Shown here one piece after another: positions 17,026 to 26,292 of a stretch of 64,000 nucleotides of DNA. The position numbers and the translations under genes were made by a program. This DNA is from Proteus alimentorum (GTDB taxonomy: Bacteria > Pseudomonadota > Gammaproteobacteria > Enterobacterales > Enterobacteriaceae): contig NZ_NBVR01000031.1 of the NCBI RefSeq assembly GCF_002607735.1, positions 434,001-498,000 on the forward strand. The letters run 5' to 3'. The notes beneath the pieces are model-generated. The model searched no databases and was not told where the DNA came from. It was given only the letters and a program-made list of their open reading frames with translations. Position 1 is the first letter of the stretch. Each line of letters opens with the position of its first letter.

Positions 17026-17152
17026 TATACTCTAAATAATTCAAGATGTAGCTAGGCGACAAGTGAATGAGTCGCTAGGAGCATACATAAGTATGTGACT
17101 AGTGCGAATGAACGCGGCCAAACAACGCTACAGTTTGAAGTATGACGAGTAT
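17026..17152 (+). repeat. ERIC element (enterobacterial repetitive intergenic consensus), full length
   Basis: This 127-base element has imperfect terminal inverted repeats (ATACTC...TTCAAGATGTAGC against GCTACAGTTTGAAGTATGACGAGTAT). Its centre, GGAGCATACATAAGTATGTGAC, is close to the ERIC core. It ends about 70 bases before hemB and is likely transcribed into the hemB leader or sits beside its promoter. Confidence 0.92.
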
Positions 17153-17225
17153 TCTATCTATTGATATTAAGGTTTATAATACCTCGGTAAATACTTGTTA
17201 GTACTGGCCATAAAAAGGAGATATT

Positions 17226-18203
17226 GTGAGCAACGAACAATCCATCCAGCGTTTAAGAAGACTACGCCAGTCCGAAAACCTGCGCGCGCTCTTTCAAGAA
17301 ACAACGTTAACTAAAAATGATCTGGCACTGCCTATATTTGTAGAAGAAGGGCTTGATGATTACCAACCCATTAAAAGCATGCCAGGTGTCGTTCGTATTC
17401 CTGAAAAACGTCTTGCTTATGAAATTGAACGCATTGCAAAAGCAGGCATTAAAACGGTCATGACTTTTGGGGTATCGCATCACCTTGATGAAACAGGAAG
17501 TGATGCTTGGAAAAATGATGGCTTAGTTTCTCGCATATCTCGTATTTGTAAAGATGCAGTACCAGAAATGATTGTCATGTCTGATACCTGTTTTTGTGAA
17601 TACACATCACATGGTCACTGTGGTGTTTTACATGGTGAACACGTTGATAATGACGAAACTATCTATAATTTAGGTCTTCAAGCTGTTGCTGCAGCACAAG
17701 CAGGTGCTGATTTTATCGCGCCATCAGCGGCAATGGACGGTCAAGTCGCCGCGATTCGTGCCGCACTTGATAACGCAGGGTTTAGCGACACCGGTATTGT
17801 TTCTTACTCGACTAAATTTGCTTCTGCCTTATATGGTCCTTTCCGTGATGCAGCAGGCTCTCGCCTAATTGGTGATCGTAAAACTTATCAAATGAATCCA
17901 ATGAACCGCCGTGAAGCTATCCGTGAATCATTAATTGATGAGCAAGAAGGTGCTGATATGCTGATGGTAAAACCAGCGGGTGCTTATTTAGATATTATTC
18001 GCGATGTGCGTGAACGTACTTTATTACCTTTAGCGGCTTATCAAATCAGTGGTGAGTATGCTCAAATTAAATTTGCGGCATTAGCGGGTGCAATTGATGA
18101 AGATCGTGTGGTAATGGAGACTTTAGGTTCAATTAAACGCGCAGGGGCAGATTTAATTCTATCTTATTTTGCGCTTGATTTAGCGGAAAGAAACCTACTG
18201 TAA
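17226..18203 (+). CDS. hemB: Delta-aminolevulinic acid dehydratase (porphobilinogen synthase)
   Basis: This 325-residue cytoplasmic enzyme joins two 5-aminolevulinate molecules into porphobilinogen in haem synthesis. The zinc-binding cysteines lie in [14 protein letters not shown]. The two active-site lysines lie in [14 protein letters not shown] and [11 protein letters not shown]. Length and sequence match E. coli HemB throughout. The start is GTG, with AAGGAG 6 bases upstream. The upstream region contains a heptanucleotide repeat and an ERIC element. Confidence 0.97.
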   Translation: MSNEQSIQRLRRLRQSENLRALFQETTLTKNDLALPIFVEEGLDDYQPIKSMPGVVRIPEKRLAYEIERIAKAGIKTVMTFGVSHHLDETGSDAWKNDGLVSRISRICKDAVPEMIVMSDTCFCEYTSHGHCGVLHGEHVDNDETIYNLGLQAVAAAQAGADFIAPSAAMDGQVAAIRAALDNAGFSDTGIVSYSTKFASALYGPFRDAAGSRLIGDRKTYQMNPMNRREAIRESLIDEQEGADMLMVKPAGAYLDIIRDVRERTLLPLAAYQISGEYAQIKFAALAGAIDEDRVVMETLGSIKRAGADLILSYFALDLAERNLL

Positions 18204-18218
18204 TTTACAACTATTCAG

Positions 18219-18256
18219 AACCCTTAGTAAGTTCAGCAACTCTCTAAGGGTTTTTT
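18219..18256 (+). terminator. Terminator of hemB
   Basis: The 9-bp stem AACCCTTAG / CTAAGGGTT runs into six Ts. Confidence 0.85.
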
Positions 18257-18411
18257 GCAAGATCCTCTTTCTTTCGCCTATCTCTTTTATTCTTATCATT
18301 TTGATTTTTCTTGTCATTACTTAGTTCAGTTTGAAATAAATTACACATAAGGCTATCTTTTCAGCATTAATTTTGCTGAGATATCAGCTCATTTTTGGCT
18401 ATGAGGTTACT

Positions 18412-18876
18412 ATGGATAACTGTATTTTCTGTCAAATTGTTGCTGGAAAAGCGCCTTGCCATAAAATTTGGGAAGACGAACACCACCTTGCATTTTTGTC
18501 TATATTTCCGAACACCAAAGGCTTTACTGTTGTTATTCCTAAAAAACACTATCCAAGTTACGCCTTCGATCTCAGTGATGAAGCCTTAGCTTTATTAGTG
18601 ATTGCTACAAAAAGAGTAGCAAAAATCTTAGATAAAACATTCCCTGATGTTTCGCGTTCAGGCATGTTTTTTGAAGGATTTGGCGTTGATCATGTTCATA
18701 GTAAACTGAGCCCGATGCATGGCACAGGTGATATGACAAAATGGGCTCCCATTGAAAATAAGCAGAAAATTTTCTTTGATAAATATCCAGGTTATCTTTC
18801 ATCTCACGATTTTGAACGAGCGAATGATGAAGAGCTTGCACAATTAGCAGCACTGATCAGAAAAAATAGCCAATAG
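18412..18876 (+). CDS. HIT-domain protein
   Basis: This 154-residue cytoplasmic protein is a member of the histidine-triad superfamily, nucleotide hydrolases or transferases. CIFC at residues 4-7 is the usual zinc-binding start. The triad is HVHSK: the first and second (nucleophilic) histidines are present, but the third position is lysine. Activity on adenylylated substrates is therefore plausible but not assured. The start at 18412 has GAGG about 5 bases upstream; the frame opens further upstream without a good site. Confidence 0.85.
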   Translation: MDNCIFCQIVAGKAPCHKIWEDEHHLAFLSIFPNTKGFTVVIPKKHYPSYAFDLSDEALALLVIATKRVAKILDKTFPDVSRSGMFFEGFGVDHVHSKLSPMHGTGDMTKWAPIENKQKIFFDKYPGYLSSHDFERANDEELAQLAALIRKNSQ

Positions 18877-18924
18877 TAAAAATCTCATCGGCTCTTCATA
18901 TACATATATGAAATTTTCAGATAT

Positions 18925-18964
18925 AAAAAACGCCCAGTTTATTTTTTTAAGCTGGGCGTTTTTT
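18925..18964. terminator. Bidirectional terminator between the HIT and phosphatase genes
   Basis: The 13-bp stem AAAAAACGCCCAG / CTGGGCGTTTTTT has A and T runs on both sides and serves the two convergent genes. Confidence 0.9.
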
Positions 18965-18980
18965 TATCAAGATTAAAATA

Positions 18981-19325
18981 TTACTTAGTTGGAAGTTTTG
19001 CTTCCATTGGTAAATAAGGCTGAACTTTCTGTTCGAGGAGTTCAATTAATACCGGATCGTTAAAGCGATAATTATCAGGTATTCCCAATACATAGGCTTT
19101 TTTATAGCGCATAGTTGCCGGAAAATATGCAGATAATCGATTTAAATGTTTAGATTCCATGACGAGCACTAAATCAGCCCATTTTAGTAATTCGTTATCA
19201 ATAACACATTGTGCATCTTTGCGCGTACCCGCTGAAAGCGTATTAATGCCTTTTCTATTTGCAAACAACAGTTCTGCGGTTGGGCTTCGCCATTGATTTT
19301 TACTGCAAATAAATAAGATATTCAT
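18981..19325 (-). CDS. Low-molecular-weight protein-tyrosine-phosphatase-like protein
   Basis: This 114-residue cytoplasmic protein has the LMW-PTP P-loop near the N-terminus: CSKNQWRS (C-x5-R-S, residues 7-14). It is shorter than classical LMW-PTPs (about 150). The usual C-terminal D-P motif may be represented by FNDPVL. The start codon follows the stop of the upstream small gene by two bases, so the two are surely co-translated. The substrate is unknown. Confidence 0.8.
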   Translation of the reverse strand: MNILFICSKNQWRSPTAELLFANRKGINTLSAGTRKDAQCVIDNELLKWADLVLVMESKHLNRLSAYFPATMRYKKAYVLGIPDNYRFNDPVLIELLEQKVQPYLPMEAKLPTK

Positions 19326-19327
19326 TA

Positions 19328-19546
19328 TTACTCACTATCAGATAACGCATTTAATCGACGCTGACTACGAGAAATTCTTGGATATTCAATTCCTAGTTGT
19401 GCAGCTCGGGTCATTTTAAGTGATCGAGTATATAAATTAGACCATTTTTTTTCTGGTTTAAACATCTCTCGTGAACAACCCATTTCTTGATGTTTATTTT
19501 TGCGGTTAACACATTGGCGCCAACCACGATCTCTTTGTATAGACAT
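19328..19546 (-). CDS. Small basic protein of unknown function, operon partner of the phosphatase
   Basis: This 72-residue protein is rich in Arg and Lys with several Trp (MSIQRDRGWRQCVNRKNKH at the start) and two cysteines. It has no membrane segment. GAGAGG lies six bases before the ATG. It is two bases from the phosphatase-like gene, so it may act with it, perhaps binding nucleic acid (inference from charge only). Its leader carries a 16S-rRNA-like segment at 19572-19592. Confidence 0.65.
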   Translation of the reverse strand: MSIQRDRGWRQCVNRKNKHQEMGCSREMFKPEKKWSNLYTRSLKMTRAAQLGIEYPRISRSQRRLNALSDSE

Positions 19547-19571
19547 AAAAAACCTCTCAGATTAAAGGGAT

Positions 19572-19592
19572 AGCAGCCGCAGTAATACGGAG
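19572..19592 (+). other. Segment resembling the 16S rRNA 530 loop
   Basis: AGCAGCCGCAGTAATACGGAG differs at one position from the universal 16S segment AGCAGCCGCGGTAATACGGAG (about E. coli 518-538). GGGT and a looser similarity follow for about 40 more bases. It is on the plus strand, so the minus-strand leader of the downstream operon would be complementary to 16S rRNA here. Otherwise 19547-19792 holds no gene. Confidence 0.6.
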
Positions 19593-19734
19593 AGGGTCTA
19601 ACCGTGCTTTATCTTAATTGAATCAGGTAAATCTGCAATGGTTTATTTTTACACAAAGAGAAATCAGTGAATATATATTTATCGTGCAAACATGCAGGGA
19701 AAATAGACAAAAATAGAGGTTAAATGTTTATAAA

Positions 19735-19773
19735 AAATAACGAATAAGCCATTGTTAGACCTATTCGTTATTT
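19735..19773 (-). terminator. Terminator of codBA
   Basis: The 12-bp stem AAATAACGAATA / TATTCGTTATTT with a 15-base loop is followed by a T-rich tail on the minus strand. Confidence 0.75.
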
Positions 19774-19792
19774 AAAAATAAAAGCGATCAGA

Positions 19793-21070
19793 TTATTTAT
19801 AATTAACCATTGTCGGCTTATCTAACATAATTTCTGTTTTTGCTGGTTCTGTTTGTGCGATAACTTTACCTTGGCGCACAGAATAACGCACGGGTACTTG
19901 GCGACGTAGGGCATCAAATCCATTATCTGCTGGCAGAATAATAAAGTTTGCACTGTTTCCTACCTCAACACCATAATCCGTTAAAGCGAGTGTTTTTGCA
20001 CTGTTGTGGCTAATTAACTGTAATCCGTTATCAATTTGACCATAACCCATTAGTTGGCAAACATGCAGTCCCATATGTAAAACTTGGAGCATATTTGCTG
20101 TGCCTAATGGATACCAAGGATCAAAAACATCATCATGACCAAAGCAGACGTTGATATTACTTTCTAGCATCTCTTTTACGCGAGTAATACCACGACGCTT
20201 AGGATAAGTATCAAAACGACCTTGCAAATGAATATTAACTAAAGGATTCGCCACAAAGTTAATACCCGACATTTTTAATAAACGGAATAAACGCGAAGTA
20301 TAAGCGCCATTATAAGAATGCATTGCGGTTGTATGACTTGCGGTTACTCTTGAGCCCATATTTTCTTTATGTGCTAAAGCAGCAACAGTTTCAACAAAAC
20401 GAGATTGTTCATCATCAATTTCATCACAATGAACATCGATTAAACGATCATATTTTTGTGCTAATGCAAAGGTTTTATGTAGTGATTCAACACCATATTC
20501 ACGCGTAAATTCAAAGTGAGGTATAGCGCCTACAACATCAGCACCTAATTTTAATGCTTCTTCTAATAAAGTTTCACCATTAGGATAAGATAAAATGCCT
20601 TCTTGTGGAAAAGCAACGATTTGTAAATCAATCCAAGGTTTAATTTCTTCTTTCACTTCCAGCATGGCTTTTAATGCTGTGAGCGATGCATCTGAAACAT
20701 CCACATGAGTTCTAACATGTTGAATACCATTAGCAATTTGCCATTGAAGCGTTTGCCATGCGCGTTGTTTAACATCATCATGCGTTAATAGCGCTTTTCT
20801 TTCAGCCCAACGCTCAATACCTTCAAATAGTGTTCCCGATTGATTCCAATTCGGTTGCCCTGCTGTTTGTGTTGTATCTAAATGAATATGAGGTTCAACA
20901 AAAGGAGCATGAACTAAACCACCTTGCGCATCTAAAGCCTCAGGATGAAAATTATTCTCAGGTTGTGGCTCGATCGCTTCAATTTTGTTGTTTTTAAGCG
21001 TAATACGCCACAAGCCTTCTTTTCCAACGAGACGAGCATGATTAATTTGTTCGATATTCTTACCCAGCAT
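19793..21070 (-). CDS. codA: Cytosine deaminase
   Basis: This 425-residue cytoplasmic amidohydrolase converts cytosine to uracil and ammonia. Metal and catalytic residues are visible in order: PHIHLD, HCDEIDD, SHTTAMH and [13 protein letters not shown], all as in E. coli CodA. It is the second gene of the codBA operon and overlaps codB by 11 bases. The PurR box upstream of codB indicates repression when purines are plentiful. Confidence 0.95.
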   Translation of the reverse strand: MLGKNIEQINHARLVGKEGLWRITLKNNKIEAIEPQPENNFHPEALDAQGGLVHAPFVEPHIHLDTTQTAGQPNWNQSGTLFEGIERWAERKALLTHDDVKQRAWQTLQWQIANGIQHVRTHVDVSDASLTALKAMLEVKEEIKPWIDLQIVAFPQEGILSYPNGETLLEEALKLGADVVGAIPHFEFTREYGVESLHKTFALAQKYDRLIDVHCDEIDDEQSRFVETVAALAHKENMGSRVTASHTTAMHSYNGAYTSRLFRLLKMSGINFVANPLVNIHLQGRFDTYPKRRGITRVKEMLESNINVCFGHDDVFDPWYPLGTANMLQVLHMGLHVCQLMGYGQIDNGLQLISHNSAKTLALTDYGVEVGNSANFIILPADNGFDALRRQVPVRYSVRQGKVIAQTEPAKTEIMLDKPTMVNYK

Positions 21071-22310
21071 GACTTATCTCCGCTTGTCGAGCTGTACGAC
21101 GATTTAATATTGGATTTAACACAGCGTAGCTAATTGCACCACCTAATACTGCATTAACAGGTACGATACCCGGTAACCAGTGCCCAGCCATAATACCAAT
21201 TGCAACGGCCAGTAACGCAACCCAGTTAACTGATTGCATTTTATCAACATTAAAAGTGTTATAACGCGCTTTATTCATCAGATAATCTGCAATAATAACG
21301 CCTCCAACAGGTGGAATTGCAGCAGATAAAAAAGTTAACCAACCTACAAAATTATTATAGAGCCATAATGCACACAGAGTACCGACAATACCATTTATCA
21401 CTGAAAGCTTTTTACTTGATAAGCCCGTAATATTGGCAAAACCTAATCCAGAGGCATATAACGCATTGTCATTAGTTGTCCAAATATTTAAACCTAATAC
21501 AACAATCGCTGGAAGTAATAATCCTTGCGCAATCATCACATCCGAAATATCTGCCATTCCCAGTGAAGCGGCACCCGCTGCCCCAAAAACAAACATCAAT
21601 GTATTGCCTAAGAAGAAGGCAATAATGGCGACAACTACTGCAACTTTAGGATCCCGTCCAAAACGGACAAAGTCAGCCGTAAGTGTTCCCGCACTAATAA
21701 ATGATCCGACAACCATCGCCAGTGCTAAATTAAAATCTAATGGTTGAGCAGGTTTAACGGCCATTAATGTTGAAAGTCCGCCCATATCATGTATGGCAAG
21801 ATAAACAGAGTAACTTCCAAGGATAGCAATAGCTGGAACAGCAATGATAGAGAGAACGGTGAGAGCGGAAATGCCAAAGAATACAGTGATGGTCATTAAA
21901 ATGCCGGAAACGGCGATGAGGAGATTAATATCAATACCTGTTGCTTTTCCTACTGGAATGGCAAACATTGCCACACCCACACCAAACCAACCAACCTGAG
22001 TACCACCGAGTAAAAATGAGGGAAGCCAAGAACCTTTAATACCGAAAGAGTAACGCGCAAGAAGATGAGTAGTAAGACCTGTTTTTGAACCAATAAAACC
22101 AAGAAATGCGGTGTAGATACCAAGAAGAAGATTACCAATTAGAACTGCGAGGAAGAAATCATTAAAGGAAAGACCAGTACCGAGAGCGCCGCCAGTCCAC
22201 ATACTGGCTGAAAAAAACGTTAATCCCAACATCACAAAGGTTAACGCCAATCCACCCTTTCTTGCGGATATGGGCACTGGGCCCTGACTATAATTGTTGT
22301 CCTGAGACAC
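21060..22310 (-). CDS. codB: Cytosine permease
   Basis: This 416-residue inner-membrane symporter of the NCS1 family has about 12 helices and brings in cytosine for codA. Family features include [20 protein letters not shown] at the start and SYSVYLAI in the middle. The start is GTG at 22310 with GGGGG five bases upstream. It is transcribed with codA; a PurR operator lies 65 bases upstream. Confidence 0.93.
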   Translation of the reverse strand: MSQDNNYSQGPVPISARKGGLALTFVMLGLTFFSASMWTGGALGTGLSFNDFFLAVLIGNLLLGIYTAFLGFIGSKTGLTTHLLARYSFGIKGSWLPSFLLGGTQVGWFGVGVAMFAIPVGKATGIDINLLIAVSGILMTITVFFGISALTVLSIIAVPAIAILGSYSVYLAIHDMGGLSTLMAVKPAQPLDFNLALAMVVGSFISAGTLTADFVRFGRDPKVAVVVAIIAFFLGNTLMFVFGAAGAASLGMADISDVMIAQGLLLPAIVVLGLNIWTTNDNALYASGLGFANITGLSSKKLSVINGIVGTLCALWLYNNFVGWLTFLSAAIPPVGGVIIADYLMNKARYNTFNVDKMQSVNWVALLAVAIGIMAGHWLPGIVPVNAVLGGAISYAVLNPILNRRTARQAEISHAG

Positions 22311-22374
22311 TTTAACCCCCTATTAATTTCACCAGGCCAAAAAATCTGACGCATTCTATCGACATAAAAATATT

Positions 22375-22390
22375 ATGCAAACGTTTTCGT
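22375..22390. promoter_or_regulatory. PurR box upstream of codBA
   Basis: ATGCAAACGTTTTCGT matches the PurR operator consensus ANGCAAACGTTTNCNT at every defined position. E. coli codBA is a known PurR target, so control is conserved. Confidence 0.9.
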
Positions 22391-22601
22391 TGTCTGTTTA
22401 CGATAATTAATGGAATGCTTTATTTAAGGCGAGTTGATATTCATCACATAAATAGGATAAAAATCGTTATTGTCGTTGAAGTTATCTGATTTTATCGAAT
22501 GAATTTTTAAGAAAAAATTTCTTTAGAGAAATTAATGATAATATTCTTCATCTTTTAAAGTATGTTCATTTTTAAATCATAACGTTTATTTCAGTCATAT
22601 C

Positions 22602-22892
22602 TTAATTACGCCCAAAGGAAACAGATAATAAAACAAGTAGCGTATAAAGAACAAAGAAACTCCAAACGGAATTAAGGAGTCGAAAAGTTATAATACTGTC
22701 GCCGACACGAACGGAACTCACTGATTTTGGATGAATTAGTTGATGAATTTCTTGGCGACTTTGTTTATAGAGAATTAAAAACCGAATAGCTTTAATTCCA
22801 CCACACGTCGAACCAACACAACCACCAAAAAAACTAGAAAATAGTAAGAGAACAATAATATGTTGTGGCCATTGAGCATCATCTCTCCCTAC
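22602..22892 (-). pseudogene. trkH: trkH fragment (potassium uptake protein), gene fossil
   Basis: The minus strand encodes about 96 codons related to an internal part of TrkH. An open stretch has LLLFSSFFGGCVGSTCGGIK, then AIRFLILYKQSRQEIHQLIHP, then a helix with VWSFFVLY. E. coli TrkH (483 residues) has GGCAGSTGGG in this selectivity-filter region; here it reads GGCVGSTCGG. A stop codon lies just upstream in frame, no start is present, and the frame ends at TAA (22602). The first roughly 300 residues and the C-terminal end are missing. The rest of 22391-23040 has no gene. Confidence 0.85.
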
Positions 22893-23040
22893 TCATTCTT
22901 TTTTCAATGACAGTGCTTTCCCTTAATCCCTCAAAGTGAATTTATAATCACAAATATAACATAATTATTTACTTCTATCTTTTTTTTAGTAATCTATGAG
23001 AACTAATAAAACATAGAATAATTTACTTGGGAAACATAAC

Positions 23041-24198
23041 ATGAATCGTCGGTCATTTTTAACATCATCAAGCCTTGTTATTGGCGGATTATCATTAAGT
23101 TCATTTGTTAGCTCTGCTTATGCCAATGAAACACTAAAAAATAAATTGGTATTTAATGCAGAAAATCCGTTACTGCTTAATTTCAATGAAAACTCATTAG
23201 GTATGTCACAAAAAGCGAAACAGGCTATTATTGATGCATTACCTAATGCCTTTAGATATCCCGACGATGCGCGTAGCGCATTAATTAATGAGCTGGGTAA
23301 CGAATTTAAACTGTCTGACAAGCACATCACCTTGGGAAATGGCTCATCTGAGACAATTCAAGCCGCAGTTCAATATGTCGCCAATAAAGGTCAAAAAGAA
23401 GGTAAAGCGGTTCAACTTATCGTACCTGATCCGACATTTAACTATGCTGAGCTTTATGCAGAGCCTTTAGGTGTAAAAATCGTTAAAGTGCCCGTTGATC
23501 AAACATTGGCGTTTGATTTGGCAACCATGCAGAAAAAGGCTCAAGAATTTGAGGGTATTAGCATGGTATATCTATGCAATCCCAACAATCCAACTGCGAT
23601 GTTAACGCCGACAGGTGCATTGACGAATTGGATAAAATCAGCCAAAGAAAATGTCTTTTTTATTATTGATGAAGCTTACGCTGAGTTTGTTTCAACCCCT
23701 GAATTTATCAGTGCGATTGCATTAGTTGAAGCCGGCTATAAAAACCTAATTGTTGCACGTACCTTCTCAAAGATTTATGCATTAGCAGGACTTCGTGTAG
23801 GTTATGGCGTTGCAGTACCTGAAGTCATTTCAGATGTTGATATATTTGTTTCTATTGATAACACCAACACCGCCGGTGCTGTTGCTGCTTTGGCTTCTTT
23901 AAAAGACCTCGCATTTGTGGAATATAGTCGTAAATCAATCGATGTTTCACGTCAAATGGTGGTTGATGTATTAAAAGAGCTGAATATTGAATATGCCCCT
24001 TCTCATGCAAACTTTATTTTTCATAAAGTTAAAGGTGATGTAAAAACCTATCAAAATAGAATGAAAGACGCGAATATTATGGTAGGCCGCGAATTTCCTC
24101 CTGCTTTTGGTTGGAGCCGCTTAACGTTAGGCACACCCGAAGAGATGCGCTATTTTGTTTCTACATTAAAAGCTTTTAGAGCTAAAGGTTGGATTTAA
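23041..24198 (+). CDS. Tat-exported class I/II aminotransferase, HisC-like
   Basis: This 385-residue PLP-dependent aminotransferase resembles histidinol-phosphate aminotransferase. Conserved segments are NENSLGMS, LGNGSSETI, CNPNNPTA, IDEAYAEF and the PLP lysine in RTFSKIYALAGLRVGYG. Unlike cytoplasmic HisC it begins with a twin-arginine signal (MNRRSFLTSSS, then a hydrophobic core ending SSAYA), so it should fold with its cofactor and then be exported. The substrate in the periplasm is unknown. It is a single gene with its own terminator; a second, biosynthetic HisC is expected elsewhere. Confidence 0.88.
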   Translation: MNRRSFLTSSSLVIGGLSLSSFVSSAYANETLKNKLVFNAENPLLLNFNENSLGMSQKAKQAIIDALPNAFRYPDDARSALINELGNEFKLSDKHITLGNGSSETIQAAVQYVANKGQKEGKAVQLIVPDPTFNYAELYAEPLGVKIVKVPVDQTLAFDLATMQKKAQEFEGISMVYLCNPNNPTAMLTPTGALTNWIKSAKENVFFIIDEAYAEFVSTPEFISAIALVEAGYKNLIVARTFSKIYALAGLRVGYGVAVPEVISDVDIFVSIDNTNTAGAVAALASLKDLAFVEYSRKSIDVSRQMVVDVLKELNIEYAPSHANFIFHKVKGDVKTYQNRMKDANIMVGREFPPAFGWSRLTLGTPEEMRYFVSTLKAFRAKGWI

Positions 24199-24233
24199 TC
24201 TGATTCAACATCTATCTTATTGATTAATGAAAC

Positions 24234-24265
24234 AATGCCCTTGAAAATAATATCAAGGGCATTTT
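24234..24265. terminator. Bidirectional terminator between the aminotransferase gene and oppF
   Basis: The 11-bp stem AATGCCCTTGA / TCAAGGGCATT has an 8-base loop and a T-rich tail on the plus strand. Confidence 0.8.
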
Positions 24266-24291
24266 CTTTGTTACTTAATCATTCAATCGCA

Positions 24292-25299
24292 TTAAAGCGG
24301 ATCCACTTTTAGGCAAGAGACAGCATGGCGGAAGCTTCCTTCTAATAAAGGACGCGTTTTAGCACATTCTTCATCCGCCATTGGACAACGTGTACGGAAA
24401 ATACAACCTGATGGTGGATTAATCGGAGAAGGTAATTCCCCCTCTAATAAATCAATGTGCTTATTACGCTCTTTATCGGGGTCAGGAATAGGTACCGCTG
24501 ACATCAAAGCTTTGGTATAAGGGTGTAATGGATGATGATAAACTTCATCATAGGTTCCTAATTCCACTGCATGCCCTAAATACATGACCAATACACGATC
24601 TGAAATATGTTTTACCACCGCCAGATCGTGAGCAATGAAGATTAAAGATAATCCCATCTCTTTTTGAATATCTTTCAGCAGATTAACTACTTGAGCCTGA
24701 ATTGATACATCTAATGCTGAAACGGGTTCATCACAAATGACTAATTTAGGCTCTAGAATTAACGCGCGAGCAATACCGATACGTTGGCACTGTCCACCGG
24801 AGAATTCATGAGGATAGCGGTTGATTAAGTTTGGCAATAATCCGACTCGCATCATCATTGCTTTGACTCTTTCAACAACTTCAGCCTGTTTCATTTTAGG
24901 GTGATAGGTTTTAAGCGGTTCAGCAATAATATCGCCAATCGTCATTCTTGGGTTTAAGGAAGCCAGTGGATCTTGGAAAATCATCTGGATATCTTGGCGA
25001 ATATCGCGCCATTGCTTATTACCCATTCCCAGTAAATCATTACCTAACCAAGTGACTGTACCACCAGAGGCTTTGACTAATCCGATAATAGCGCGCGCAA
25101 ATGTCGATTTACCACAACCAGATTCACCAACAACCCCTAATGTTTCACCTTCATATAGACGCAATGTAACACCATCAACGGCTTTGAGGCTTTTTTTAGG
25201 TTGCCAGAACCACTGTTTATTATCTTGAACATCGAAATAAACTTTTAAGTCATTCACTTCTAGAATCACTTTTCTATCTTGTAACATGGCTTGAGTCAT
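24292..25299 (-). CDS. oppF: Oligopeptide ABC transporter ATPase OppF
   Basis: This 335-residue peripheral ATPase has Walker A GESGCGKST, the ABC signature SGGQCQR and Walker B LVICDEP. The C-terminal oligopeptide-transporter domain carries cysteines (GCIFRTRCPMADEEC) that bind an iron-sulfur cluster or metal in this family. It is near identical in layout to E. coli OppF. Its ATG overlaps the end of oppD by four bases. It is the last gene of the opp operon. Confidence 0.96.
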   Translation of the reverse strand: MTQAMLQDRKVILEVNDLKVYFDVQDNKQWFWQPKKSLKAVDGVTLRLYEGETLGVVGESGCGKSTFARAIIGLVKASGGTVTWLGNDLLGMGNKQWRDIRQDIQMIFQDPLASLNPRMTIGDIIAEPLKTYHPKMKQAEVVERVKAMMMRVGLLPNLINRYPHEFSGGQCQRIGIARALILEPKLVICDEPVSALDVSIQAQVVNLLKDIQKEMGLSLIFIAHDLAVVKHISDRVLVMYLGHAVELGTYDEVYHHPLHPYTKALMSAVPIPDPDKERNKHIDLLEGELPSPINPPSGCIFRTRCPMADEECAKTRPLLEGSFRHAVSCLKVDPL

Positions 25300-26282
25300 A
25301 CCAATTCCTCCACCGCTTTAAAACAGGCACGTAATCGCCCTTGTGCAAATTGCTCTAATTGAGGTTCACTCGTTAAGCATTGCTCTGTTGCATATTGGCA
25401 ACGAGGTTGGAATGGGCAGCCTTTTGGTAAACGCAATAAGTTAGGCGGATTTCCCGGAATGGTCGATAGTCGTTCATCTTCACCGTCTAAGCGAGGAACA
25501 GCCTGTAACAATCCGATAGAGTATGGATGTGATGGTTGATAGAAGATATCACGCGCTTTGCCGTACTCCATGGTACGTCCTGCGTACATCACCAATACTT
25601 TATCGCAGATACCCGCCACGACCCCCAAGTCATGGGTGATCATAATAATCGCAGTGTTTAAATCATTCTTAAGCTCATTGAGTAAGGTCATGATCTGTGC
25701 TTGAACCGTCACATCAAGTGCGGTTGTCGGTTCATCCGCAATTAAAAGTTTTGGCTTACAAAGCAATGCCATAGCAATCATTACGCGTTGACGCATACCG
25801 CCTGAAAACTCATGAGGGTACATACTCATTCGTTTATGGGCTTCTGGCATTTTTACAGCATCTAACATACGCACGGATTCTGCATAAGCATCGTTTTTAC
25901 TCATGCCCTTATGAAGCATTAATACTTCAATAAGCTGTGAACCCACTTTCATATAGGGGTTTAATGAGGTCATTGGATCTTGAAATATCATGGATATTTC
26001 TTCAGCACGCATTTTATTTAATTCACTTTGGCGAAGATTTAAGATCTCACGACCATTAAAGTTTGCGCTGCCCGCTGTGCGACCATTTTTCGCTAATAAT
26101 CCCATTAATGCGAATGCTGATTGGGATTTACCTGAGCCTGATTCACCCACAATCCCTAGGGTTTCACCGGCGGCTAACTCAAAATTGAGTTTATTAACAG
26201 CGGTAACATCACCATCGGGTGTACCAAAAGTCACACAGAGATCTTTAACACTTAATAACGGCTTGCTTGTTGTATTTGTCAT
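25296..26282 (-). CDS. oppD: Oligopeptide ABC transporter ATPase OppD
   Basis: This 328-residue partner ATPase of OppF has Walker A GESGSGKSQ, signature SGGMRQR and Walker B LLIADEP. The C-terminal cysteine region is GCPFQPRCQYATEQC. AAGGAGAA lies upstream of the ATG, ten bases after oppC. It powers peptide import through OppBC. Confidence 0.96.
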   Translation of the reverse strand: MTNTTSKPLLSVKDLCVTFGTPDGDVTAVNKLNFELAAGETLGIVGESGSGKSQSAFALMGLLAKNGRTAGSANFNGREILNLRQSELNKMRAEEISMIFQDPMTSLNPYMKVGSQLIEVLMLHKGMSKNDAYAESVRMLDAVKMPEAHKRMSMYPHEFSGGMRQRVMIAMALLCKPKLLIADEPTTALDVTVQAQIMTLLNELKNDLNTAIIMITHDLGVVAGICDKVLVMYAGRTMEYGKARDIFYQPSHPYSIGLLQAVPRLDGEDERLSTIPGNPPNLLRLPKGCPFQPRCQYATEQCLTSEPQLEQFAQGRLRACFKAVEELV

Positions 26283-26292
26283 TTTGTTCTCC

